From Deinococcus cellulosilyticus NBRC 106333 = KACC 11606 (GTDB lineage Bacteria; Deinococcota; Deinococci; Deinococcales; Deinococcaceae), in assembly GCF_007990775.1 (NCBI RefSeq), contig NZ_BJXB01000020.1, positions 40,826 to 104,825 on the forward strand: a DNA stretch of 64,000 nt, in the 5' to 3' direction. Under the pieces are notes generated by a model. It was not told where the DNA came from and did no database searches. It worked only from the letters and a program-made list of their open reading frames with translations. Position numbers and translations under genes: made by a program. Below, piece by piece: positions 25,859 through 33,845 of the stretch. Numbering within the stretch: the stretch's first letter is position 1; every line of letters begins with the position of its first letter.

Positions 25859-28426
25859 CTATTCCTGCTGCCTCACTCGAAGAACGAGCGTCAGGACACC
25901 TTCCTGATCCTGAACGTGCCACCCAGGGAATTCGGCATCTGCAACGGATAATTCATGCAAAACACGCTCCGGGAGGACAGGGGCAACCTGAACGCGGCCA
26001 CTTCGGAGGTCTCTGGCAAGTCGTTCGAGAAGGGCCGGCAGGTCCTGACCTTCAACGGTCGCTGAAGGCCTGCGTTCACCGGAGGCAGGCTTCTCGATGG
26101 GTGTGGAAGTGCCGAGTGCGGTCTGGATGGCCTCCAGAATCTGTTCGCCATACTGTTCGATGCGCCTGGGACCCAGCCCTGGGATGCCCACCAAATCGGA
26201 CATCGTTCGGGGCGCCCGCTCTGCCAGGGCGGTCAATGTGGCATTCGGGAACACCAGGTACGCTGCATGTCCCGTTTCCCGGGCCAGTGCCCGGCGCACC
26301 TCCGTCAGCGCCACGGCAACTGCTCCCTCAGGTGGAGCCGAAGACGCACCCCCTGACCCGACCCCATCATCCGCCTGAATCTTGTCCATCCTCGCTGGAG
26401 CTGGCATCTCCACAGCAAAGGCCGACCATTCGACCGATCTTTCCAGCGACTCAGGGTGCCTCGCGGTCGGTGGCACATTCGGTTCACTCCCGGCCTGCAA
26501 GCGAGGTGGTTCCGCACGCTGAAGGGGCAGCACGGGCTGGGCTGATCCCATCGCCCCTCGCACCGACCCGAGACCCAGTTCGTGTGCCTGCACCGTCCCC
26601 CGGGGTCGGGACGGTCCCTCATGGGCCCCACTTCCCACGATCCGCAAGACTTCCCTGCCGTAGTCCGCGAGTCGCCGCTCCCCAATCCCACTGACTTGCC
26701 CCAGACCCTGCAAGCTGTCCGGCCGCAATTCAGCAATCGCCTTCAAAGTCGCGTCACTGAAAATCACATACGGCGGCACCTTCAACCCTGATGCCCTCTC
26801 CGCCCGCCAGCTCCGCAACGCCTGGAACAAGGCTCTGTCCTCCGCGGCCACCACCGCCCCTGTCGCCTGCTTTTTCTCCCGACTCCGCTTCGCCGGCTGC
26901 AAGGTGTCCTCCCGCAGCAACAACGTCTGTGCACCCGTCAGGATCAGTCTCGCCTGGGGTGTGGTCGTCAACCCCTGAAACGGCCCGGCCGTCAGGTACC
27001 CCAGGCTCACGAGCTGCCGGAGCACACTGCCCCACACCTTCGCGTCATGCTCCTTCCCGATCCCATAGGTCGGCAGCGTCCGGTGCCGACCGTTCTTGTC
27101 GTTTTCCTTCCCAAGCAGAATGTCGATCAGGTACGCGGCCCCATAGCGGTTCCCGGTACGGACCGCTGCCGAGAGGGCCATCTGCGCTTCCCGGGTCATG
27201 TCCCGGACCGACGGCGGGTTCAGGCACACATCGCAATTCCCGCACGGCCCCCGGTACGTTTCGCCAAAGTACCCCAGGAGGATCTGACGACGGCACTGAG
27301 CCGTCTCGCAATACGTCAAAAGCGCCGTGAGCTTGCTCGCTTCCACGCGCTTGACCTCTTCTGGAGCGTCACTCTCCTGGAGCATCCGGCGCACGTTCAC
27401 GACGTCCTGAAGCCCATACACCATCCACGCTGTGCTGGGCAGGCCATCGCGCCCGGCCCGGCCGGTCTCCTGGTAGTAGCCTTCCAGGCTTTTCGGCAAG
27501 TCCAGGTGCGCCACGAACCGCACATTCGGTTTGTCAATCCCCATGCCGAAGGCCACAGTGGCCACCACGATGATGCCTTCCTCGTTCAGAAACCGCTCCT
27601 GCGCCAGGCTCCGTTCCTCCTGCGACAGTCCGGCGTGATACGCCACCACCGGCAGGCCCTGTTCCTGAAGCCACAGTGCGGTTTCCTCGACGGAACGCCT
27701 GGAGAGGCAGTAGACGACACCAGCGTCACCGGGGTGTTCAGTCTGGATGAAGTCCAGCAGCTGTTGCCTGGGGCGTTCTTTGGTCGCCACCCGGTAGGTG
27801 ATGTTCGGACGGTCGAAGCTCGAAAGGAACTCCGGGGCACCTTGCAGGCCCAGGACCTGGCGGATGTCCGCACGGGTCCGCTCATCGGCTGTGGCGGTCA
27901 AGGCGAGGCGAGGCACCTGCGGGAACTCGGTTTCCAGGACATGGAGCTGCTGGTACTCCGGGCGGAAGTCATGCCCCCATTGCGAAACGCAGTGCGCTTC
28001 ATCCACGGCGAAGAGACTGATCTCGGCTCTGTGCAGCAATTCCAGCGTGCGTGGGAGGAGGAGGCGTTCCGGGGCGATGTAGAGCAGGTCGAGTTGCCCC
28101 GTCTGGAGGGCCTGTTCGACGGCCCGGGAAGCCGAGGGGGACAGGGTGGAATTCAGGTAAGCCGCCCGCAACCCGAGTTGACGCAGGGTGTCGACCTGGT
28201 CCTTCATCAGGGCGATCAGGGGGGACACGACGATACCAACACCGGGCCGCAGCAGGCTCGGAAGCTGGTAACACAGGCTCTTCCCGCCACCGGTGGGCAT
28301 GAGGACGAGGGCATGCTGGCCCTGGGCGACGGTGTGGACGATCTCTTCCTGAATTCCCCGGAATTGGTCGTATCCCCAGACGCGTTGCAGCATCGAGCGG
28401 GCTTGGAGGAGGACATCACCTTGCAT
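25859..28426 (-). CDS. recQ: RecQ family ATP-dependent DNA helicase
   Basis: An 855-residue 3'-5' helicase. The RecA-like core has Walker A PTGGGKS, the DEAH box (residues 142-145), the aromatic loop SQWGHDFRPEY and the QETGRAGRDG motif. The RQC region has four zinc cysteines (CETAQC...CGNCDVC) and a winged helix (GIGKEHDAKVWGSVLRQLVSLGYL). Two HRDC domains follow (about residues 535-605 and 715-790), joined by a Pro/Ala-rich linker. Two or more HRDC copies are typical of Deinococcus RecQ (three in D. radiodurans). TAAACT lies 7 nt before the ATG without a ribosome site, suggesting a leaderless mRNA. Codon third positions look more GC-rich than in flanking genes. Confidence 0.95.
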   Translation of the reverse strand: MQGDVLLQARSMLQRVWGYDQFRGIQEEIVHTVAQGQHALVLMPTGGGKSLCYQLPSLLRPGVGIVVSPLIALMKDQVDTLRQLGLRAAYLNSTLSPSASRAVEQALQTGQLDLLYIAPERLLLPRTLELLHRAEISLFAVDEAHCVSQWGHDFRPEYQQLHVLETEFPQVPRLALTATADERTRADIRQVLGLQGAPEFLSSFDRPNITYRVATKERPRQQLLDFIQTEHPGDAGVVYCLSRRSVEETALWLQEQGLPVVAYHAGLSQEERSLAQERFLNEEGIIVVATVAFGMGIDKPNVRFVAHLDLPKSLEGYYQETGRAGRDGLPSTAWMVYGLQDVVNVRRMLQESDAPEEVKRVEASKLTALLTYCETAQCRRQILLGYFGETYRGPCGNCDVCLNPPSVRDMTREAQMALSAAVRTGNRYGAAYLIDILLGKENDKNGRHRTLPTYGIGKEHDAKVWGSVLRQLVSLGYLTAGPFQGLTTTPQARLILTGAQTLLLREDTLQPAKRSREKKQATGAVVAAEDRALFQALRSWRAERASGLKVPPYVIFSDATLKAIAELRPDSLQGLGQVSGIGERRLADYGREVLRIVGSGAHEGPSRPRGTVQAHELGLGSVRGAMGSAQPVLPLQRAEPPRLQAGSEPNVPPTARHPESLERSVEWSAFAVEMPAPARMDKIQADDGVGSGGASSAPPEGAVAVALTEVRRALARETGHAAYLVFPNATLTALAERAPRTMSDLVGIPGLGPRRIEQYGEQILEAIQTALGTSTPIEKPASGERRPSATVEGQDLPALLERLARDLRSGRVQVAPVLPERVLHELSVADAEFPGWHVQDQEGVLTLVLRVRQQE

Positions 28427-28440
28427 CCCATTCAGTTTAC

Positions 28441-28465
28441 TTCATTCTGCCTCATACAGAATGAA
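28441..28465. promoter_or_regulatory. Inverted repeat upstream of recQ
   Basis: TTCATTCTG (28441-28449) and CAGAATGAA (28457-28465) are perfect 9-nt arms separated by 7 nt. They sit immediately upstream of the recQ -10 element (28434-28439), where an operator would be expected. A protein binding it is not known. Confidence 0.5.
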
Positions 28466-28691
28466 CGATGGGTGCTGGCCTGTTCGGGCACCCAGCACCT
28501 GAGGGTGGTCCGCCCTTTTGAATCAAACCCTGTTCCACAGGGCACATCCTCCTCAGGCGACAAACAGGAAGAGGGAACGCCCCGTCCGGCAGTACTCCAG
28601 CAAAGTTTGCAGATCCTGCGGAAGTTTTGCATCCGAAAATGCCCTCCCATAACGCTGGATTACCCATCAGGTTCCAGCCAGCCCCGACAAG

Positions 28692-28982
28692 TCATAACAC
28701 CTCGCACCAGCCGCCCAGGCCCGTAAGGTGCCGCTGGATTGCCCTACTGGACCACACCTGGTCCTGTACCCACCTGGGGGGCGGGTTTGACTCCCGATCC
28801 GCCTGGAAGGTGATCACCCGTCTGACGTAAAGCAAGGTCACCTCCCAACAGGTCGCCGGTGGACTCTGGCCATAGGTCTCATGCCTGTCGTTTTCGTCCA
28901 CTCGCAAGTGAGAAATCAAATCCTCTGTGGTGGACGCAGCAAGCTTCACTGGATCTGTGGTGACCACCAATGTAGGCGTCAT
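28692..28982 (-). CDS. Hypothetical protein, possibly frameshifted from an exported precursor
   Basis: The 96-codon frame (MTPTLVVTTDPVKLAASTTEDLISHL... CWEVTLLYVRRVITFQADRESN) has coherent codon use and protein-like composition, but no recognised family. Directly upstream, in a different minus-strand frame beginning with GTG at 29040, lies a plausible signal peptide (LLVALLLMGTALA) that runs to a stop at 28879. The two may be one exported protein broken by a frameshift near 29000. The true start is therefore uncertain. Confidence 0.45.
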   Translation of the reverse strand: MTPTLVVTTDPVKLAASTTEDLISHLRVDENDRHETYGQSPPATCWEVTLLYVRRVITFQADRESNPPPRWVQDQVWSSRAIQRHLTGLGGWCEVL

Positions 28983-29341
28983 AACATTCTTGACTGTCGG
29001 CCAGTGCGGTTCCCATCAACAACAGGGCCACCAGCAGCACATGGTTTTATTCATTGTTCATCCCTTCTGTGAGGCCAGACACGGGCTTCATTTGCCCGGT
29101 GGTCTTTGAAAACCTCCATTACCTGGTGTCCCACAAGCAAGCGAACCGGATTCTTCTTCATGGTACAGCCCGGGGCCTGATGATTTGTGGGTGGTTGCAG
29201 ATGACCTTTCCACTGCAAACTGAGGTTGAAAATCCAGGGGAGACATGATCCATTTGACTCAGGACAAATCTGCCATTTGAAGGATGCCCCATACAGCACG
29301 TCTTTATACACTTTTTGCATGTACAAACCCGGCAGGTGCAC
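28983..29341. other. Intergenic region; signal-peptide-like minus-strand frame at 28879-29040
   Basis: Apart from the signal-peptide-like frame described for the preceding entry, nothing is supported here. A GGCAGGTG ribosome-like site precedes the next gene. Confidence 0.4.
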
Positions 29342-29950
29342 ATGAAAGTCTGGTCCCACCAGACCATTGAGGCGTTTGAGGTGCTGCAAAAGCATGGGGT
29401 GCTCAGAGGAGAAAGAAAGTACGTGGACCAGGATTTTGTTCATGCCTATGATGTCCTCAGGGACATGATGCATGAGCGGCTGGGGCCACCCCCCTCCCCA
29501 GACAGTTACCCCATATGGGTGTGGGTTCGTGGGAGGTCCGGCAAGCGGTACGGTGGCCGGAAACCCACCAGCCGCTACAAAGGGCATGTGCTGCTCACAC
29601 TGGAGGTTCCAGAAGAGCGGATTCTGGTGTCCGATTTCCATGCCTGGCACAGTTGCCTGAACAGCCGCGCCCTTTGCGTTTTTGAATCAGAGGAAGACAA
29701 CCATTACGAAACCCTGATTGCTGATCTGCCCCAGTTTGATGCCAGGCGCACCAGCCTCATCCGTGACACCTGGTGGCGCATCACGGACCTTTCCTGGTGC
29801 CTCAGGCATGTGTATGAATCTGAGAACCCCAAAACCATGTGGCTGCAGGGCACCCTGTGGGAAATCCGTCAACGTGATGTGGTGAAGGTGGAACATCTGC
29901 AATACGCCAGGGAAACCTGGGAGAAGCACCTCACCACACGGGCGTACTAG
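29342..29950 (+). CDS. DUF3841 family protein
   Basis: A 202-residue protein. The opening MKVWSHQTIEAFEVLQKHGVLRGERKYVDQDFVHAYDVLRDMMHERLGPPP...YPIWVW matches the DUF3841 pattern (MKLWTIQT.EAW..L...G...G......F..AY.WM...M..R.G.PP....YPIW.W) as I know it, with later conserved VLLTLEVPEERILVSDFHAWH. DUF3841 has no established function and is often found in accessory regions. The ATG at 29342 is chosen over 29315 because the family begins there. Confidence 0.85.
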   Translation: MKVWSHQTIEAFEVLQKHGVLRGERKYVDQDFVHAYDVLRDMMHERLGPPPSPDSYPIWVWVRGRSGKRYGGRKPTSRYKGHVLLTLEVPEERILVSDFHAWHSCLNSRALCVFESEEDNHYETLIADLPQFDARRTSLIRDTWWRITDLSWCLRHVYESENPKTMWLQGTLWEIRQRDVVKVEHLQYARETWEKHLTTRAY

Positions 29951-30076
29951 GACAGCCTTGACACTAGAAATGCCAGTTGAACATTCGCCTCTGAAAGCAG
30001 ATCACACACATTTTCTCATCAAGCACATACTTTTAAAACCATCTATGAGAATACACTACAGCCAGGGGAGGTTCCC

Positions 30077-30610
30077 ATGACACAGACCATTCCGTCCATT
30101 CTCGCACCCCATGTTCCAGGCACCCGCATTCACATGACTTTTGCACCTGGCAAGAAAGGCAAAGGGGCATGGACGGGCACAGTGCACAACCGTGACCTGG
30201 GGCAGGACCTGACCCGTTTGCGTGACGTGTATGGAACCACCCACCTGGTTACCCTGATGGAGGACTTCGAGCTCCGGCAGTGGCACATTCCAGATTTATC
30301 AGAAGCAACCCGCCAGAGCGGACTGCAACACCTGCATTACCCGATTGTGGATGGCAGCATTCCTGAAGATGTCCCTGCTTTCAAGGCGTTTGTGCAACAT
30401 CTGACAGAGCTTTACCAGCAGGGTGCCACCTTCACCATTCACTGTCTGGGTGGGCTCGGCCGCACCGGGTTGCTGGCGGCCATCTTGCTGCAGGAACTCC
30501 ATGGCTTTGAACCTGCCCAGAGTGTCACAGCTGTGCGGGAGGCCAGACCAGGAACAATTGAGAGGGCTGAACAGGAAGACTTCGTGCTGAACTGGAAAAC
30601 GGCCCCCTGA
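30077..30610 (+). CDS. Cysteine-based (dual-specificity/CDKN3-like) phosphatase
   Basis: A 177-residue protein with the P-loop HCLGGLGRTG (Cys123, Arg129) that defines cysteine phosphatases, preceded by a candidate general acid at Asp92 (PIVDGSIP). The arrangement (LVTLMEDFEL... HLHYPIVDGSIP... FTIHCLGGLGRTGLLAAILL) is close to the CDKN3/KAP-like dual-specificity group. It could act on phosphoproteins or small phosphates; nothing nearby indicates which. A good ribosome site (GGGGAGG) precedes the ATG, and a TACACT -10 candidate lies about 20 nt upstream. Confidence 0.88.
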   Translation: MTQTIPSILAPHVPGTRIHMTFAPGKKGKGAWTGTVHNRDLGQDLTRLRDVYGTTHLVTLMEDFELRQWHIPDLSEATRQSGLQHLHYPIVDGSIPEDVPAFKAFVQHLTELYQQGATFTIHCLGGLGRTGLLAAILLQELHGFEPAQSVTAVREARPGTIERAEQEDFVLNWKTAP

Positions 30611-30924
30611 CCAGGATTCCCTGTGAATCTTACGGTGTGCAGAGACTCCGCTTACAGAGCCGCAGTTTCAAGAAAGCCCATCCAGGTCTCCTCTTCCCTG
30701 ATCACCCCAACATCCTTTTATGACTGTTGTGCAGGGAATCCAGAGGGGAAAGAGCAATGGATAGGGCGACGAACCTGGACCGGTCAATGAATGACCAGCA
30801 AGTCCCTGGGAGGCAAGGTTGTCCTGATGAATCTCAATGAAAAGTTTGAGGTTTGAAATTGAACTGGGCTCAACTCGCCTGCGATAAAAGCCCTTACCGG
30901 AGAAGGATAGGCGGGAGAAGAAGG

Positions 30925-30975
30925 ACCAGGGAGGAAGGGTCACGCTGCTGGCAGAAAGGCCCCTTCCTCCCTGGT
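30925..30975. repeat. Long stem-loop upstream of the RCC1 lipoprotein
   Basis: ACCAGGGAGGAAGGG (30925-30939) and its exact complement (30961-30975) form a 15-bp stem around a 21-nt loop. No T-tract follows. It lies in the 448-nt gap between the phosphatase and lipoprotein genes, in which no gene is seen. It may be a leader structure or a small repeat element. Confidence 0.65.
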
Positions 30976-31058
30976 TCAGGTATTTCACATTCGATTTTCA
31001 CACTTCCAACAATTACAGAGGTGCTACACTGCTCTGGTTCTCAAGGTGAGGTCCAGAA

Positions 31059-33365
31059 ATGTTTAAATTTCCCCAGTCCACCCGTATTTTGCTGCTCGTT
31101 CCCTTGCTCTTTGCTTGTGGGAGCAACCCACCTCCTCCACCTGTGGAAATCATCCTGACACCCACTGCTGTCCAAATGGAAACAGGCCAACAGCAGGTGT
31201 TTACAGCCACCCTCAAAAACACCAGCAACACCAAAATTCAGTGGACCACCACAGGAGGCACCCTGGTCAGCAATGGCCTGAACACCACCTACACGGCTGG
31301 CAACACACCTGGCAATTACACCCTGACGGCCACCAGTGATGCTGACAACACCAAAAAAGTGACTGCCAGCATCAAGATCATTGCTCCACTGCAAATCACC
31401 ATCCAGCCATCCAGCAAAGACATCAAAACCAATGAGACACTGCACCTGACTGCCCTTCTCAACAACCCTGATGAGCCTCCAGTGGTGTGGACGGCCTCTG
31501 GAGGCACACTGACCTTTGAACAGAACACAGCGACGTTCAAATCCTCCACCCCGGGAACTTTTATCATCACTGCGACCAGTCGCACCAACAATCAGCGTCG
31601 GGCGCAGGCCACAATCATAGTCACTGATCAAATTGGAATTGCGCTGTCTCCCGTGGTGACCACCCTCAAGTTTGGAGAGGAAAAAACCTTTACTGCCACT
31701 GTGACCAACGCCAAAAATCCTGCAGTGACCTGGAAACTCTCAGGCACAGAGGTGGGCACCCTGGTGACCAATGGAAACACCGCCACCCTGAAGACCACCC
31801 AGGCTGGAGATTTTACCCTCAGTGCGATCAGTGTCGAAAACCCCCAGCGGCAAGCTTCCATGGACATCAAGGTGTTGAATCCTGTGCTTTCCCTCAAATT
31901 CCAGAAATCCAGCACCCTGGTCAACGAACCTGTGACGGTGGAGGCTGTGGTGGAAAATGCGGTGGACGGCTCTGTGTCCTGGCTTTCGTCCGGTGGCAGC
32001 ATCACTGGTTCAGGCAACACGGTGAGTTTTCAGTCCAGCGATCCGGGTGATTTCACTGTTGTGGCCACCAGCAACGCCAGCAGTGGGGTGCGAACCTCCA
32101 CCGTGATCCATGTGTACTCCCGTCTGATGTGGGACAAAGCACCTCCCGCTTCCCTTGAAGTCGGAAGCAGTGTGCAAATCAAAGCTTCTGAAGCAGCGTT
32201 GTGGACTTCAACTGCTCCGGAAGTGGCCAGCATCGACCTTCAAGGGGTGGTGACGGCCTGGAAAGCAGGCACCACAAGTCTGAAAGCCAGCACCTCTGAT
32301 GGCCGCACCCTTGAAGCTCAACTGACGGTAACGGCGGTGCCTCTCACCCTGGACTTTCAAAAAGTCAGTGCGAATTTCAGCACCACCTGTGGGGTGACGT
32401 CAACAGGTGACGTCTCTTGCTGGGGTTTCATTCCACAGGAGAATCTGGCAGGGCTCAAAAAATCCCCGATTGCCCAGCCCATCACCAGTCCAGTCAAATT
32501 GGTTTCTGTGGCCACCGGGAATTCCCATGCCTGTGGCCTCACTGCAGATGGCCACGCTTATTGCTGGGGAAATGGCGGCAACGGACAGCTGGGAAACGGC
32601 AGCAATGAAGGCAGCAACGTCCCTGTGCAGGTGTCCGAGGCCCTGACCTTCAAACAAATTTCTGTGGGGCAGGAAGCCACCTGTGCGGCTGGCAAGGACG
32701 GCCACGCTTACTGCTGGGGAGGCTATGCTGCATACTTGCTTGGTTCCAATCAGCAGGTCAGGGCCTATACCCCAGTGCAAATTCCTTCCAGCCTCACCTT
32801 TACCCAGGTTGAAACCACAGGATGGTATGCATGTGGACTGACGGTGCAACAGGAAGTCCACTGCTGGGGTCAGTACGGTGGTTATGGAAGCATCACCCCT
32901 ATACGAACCGCTCCAGCACTCACTTTTCAGCGCATCACCCTGGGTCGGGGTGAAATATGTGGCATCTCCACCTCAGCGAAAGCCTACTGCTGGGGTCACA
33001 ATGCTCTGGCAAACCAGCCGGTTTACTCTGACGCCAATCCCATTGAGGTGGCCGTGGGGCTTCCAGTGACGGATATTCAACCCGGAGACTTTTTTCGATG
33101 TGCCCTCACCAGCAACGAAGAAGTTTACTGCTGGGGAAGCAACGAATGGGGTCAACTGGGCATAGGGGATGCGGTGAAATCAGAGGCTCCCACAAAAATC
33201 CTCAGCCCATTGAAATTTGATGCTCTGTCGGTCGGTCTTCAGATGGCCTGTGCAGTGAGCACATCCAGAAAAGCTTACTGCTGGGGAGCAAATTACAATG
33301 GACAGGTTGGGAATGGCACAGAATCCGATGTTTACGCTCCAAGCAGGGTGCTCACTGATCCTTGA
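31059..33365 (+). CDS. Lipoprotein with Ig-like domains and an RCC1 seven-bladed propeller
   Basis: A 768-residue exported lipoprotein: signal peptide with lipobox LLFAC (Cys20) and a Pro-rich linker. About five Ig-like (BIG2/PKD-type) modules of roughly 80 residues follow (about 30-435; repeated TLVSNGLNTTYTAGNTPGNYTLTATS-like units). A C-terminal RCC1/ATS1-type propeller spans about 435-768. Seven CWG repeats are visible (for example YCWGNGGNGQLGNGS, YCWGSNEWGQLGIGD), enough for a complete seven-bladed ring. It is probably displayed on the cell surface as a binding protein. Asn/Thr-rich codons make it less GC-rich than its neighbours. Confidence 0.88.
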   Translation: MFKFPQSTRILLLVPLLFACGSNPPPPPVEIILTPTAVQMETGQQQVFTATLKNTSNTKIQWTTTGGTLVSNGLNTTYTAGNTPGNYTLTATSDADNTKKVTASIKIIAPLQITIQPSSKDIKTNETLHLTALLNNPDEPPVVWTASGGTLTFEQNTATFKSSTPGTFIITATSRTNNQRRAQATIIVTDQIGIALSPVVTTLKFGEEKTFTATVTNAKNPAVTWKLSGTEVGTLVTNGNTATLKTTQAGDFTLSAISVENPQRQASMDIKVLNPVLSLKFQKSSTLVNEPVTVEAVVENAVDGSVSWLSSGGSITGSGNTVSFQSSDPGDFTVVATSNASSGVRTSTVIHVYSRLMWDKAPPASLEVGSSVQIKASEAALWTSTAPEVASIDLQGVVTAWKAGTTSLKASTSDGRTLEAQLTVTAVPLTLDFQKVSANFSTTCGVTSTGDVSCWGFIPQENLAGLKKSPIAQPITSPVKLVSVATGNSHACGLTADGHAYCWGNGGNGQLGNGSNEGSNVPVQVSEALTFKQISVGQEATCAAGKDGHAYCWGGYAAYLLGSNQQVRAYTPVQIPSSLTFTQVETTGWYACGLTVQQEVHCWGQYGGYGSITPIRTAPALTFQRITLGRGEICGISTSAKAYCWGHNALANQPVYSDANPIEVAVGLPVTDIQPGDFFRCALTSNEEVYCWGSNEWGQLGIGDAVKSEAPTKILSPLKFDALSVGLQMACAVSTSRKAYCWGANYNGQVGNGTESDVYAPSRVLTDP

Positions 33366-33436
33366 ACAAGTTGAGATTGCATCCGTGCCCCTCAATCATG
33401 CTTATCGTTGACCACAAGTTGTTGTTCCACTCAAAG

Positions 33437-33463
33437 TACCCTCCAGAATTAAACTGGAGGGTA
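33437..33463 (+). terminator. Stem-loop after the RCC1 lipoprotein gene
   Basis: TACCCTCCAG (33437-33446) and CTGGAGGGTA (33454-33463) form a perfect 10-bp stem with loop AATTAAA. The trailing sequence is only moderately T-rich (TGTTTCT), so termination is probable, not certain. Confidence 0.6.
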
Positions 33464-33845
33464 TGTTTCTACATCCCACACAAGACTTTCCCGGGGTTTA
33501 CCTGGGAGAAGCCCGGCCAGAAAAACGCTTCTACCAGCTCACCGATGCTCTGATTCATCACCCCCATTGAGGGGCCATACCAAGAGCCAGCCGGTGCTTT
33601 TCCCAGGAAATGTGCATCAAAGCAGCATCACACAACCCAGGCGCAAAAGCAATTGAGGAATTTGCTCCTTCCTGTGCAGGAGGGGCTCTTTAAGCTGACT
33701 TCACAGCCTTACAGGAATTTTTTGCAGGGCTGCCTGAGAGGGTTCAGTTGCTGTGATGCTTTCTCCAAAGGTTTTTGACTGCTGGCTGTACCCTCCTTGC
33801 ACCTCACCAACGCTTGAAGTTTGCTCCGCTTCTGGAGGGAAAACA
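33464..33845. other. Intergenic region without a supported gene
   Basis: Between two convergent genes. Open frames are short and show no coding signal, and no clear terminator for the minus-strand gene was found. Confidence 0.5.

Noticed and set aside
27047..28726. Plus-strand open frame opposite recQ
   Set aside because: It is a shadow of GC-rich codons on the opposite strand, with no motifs.
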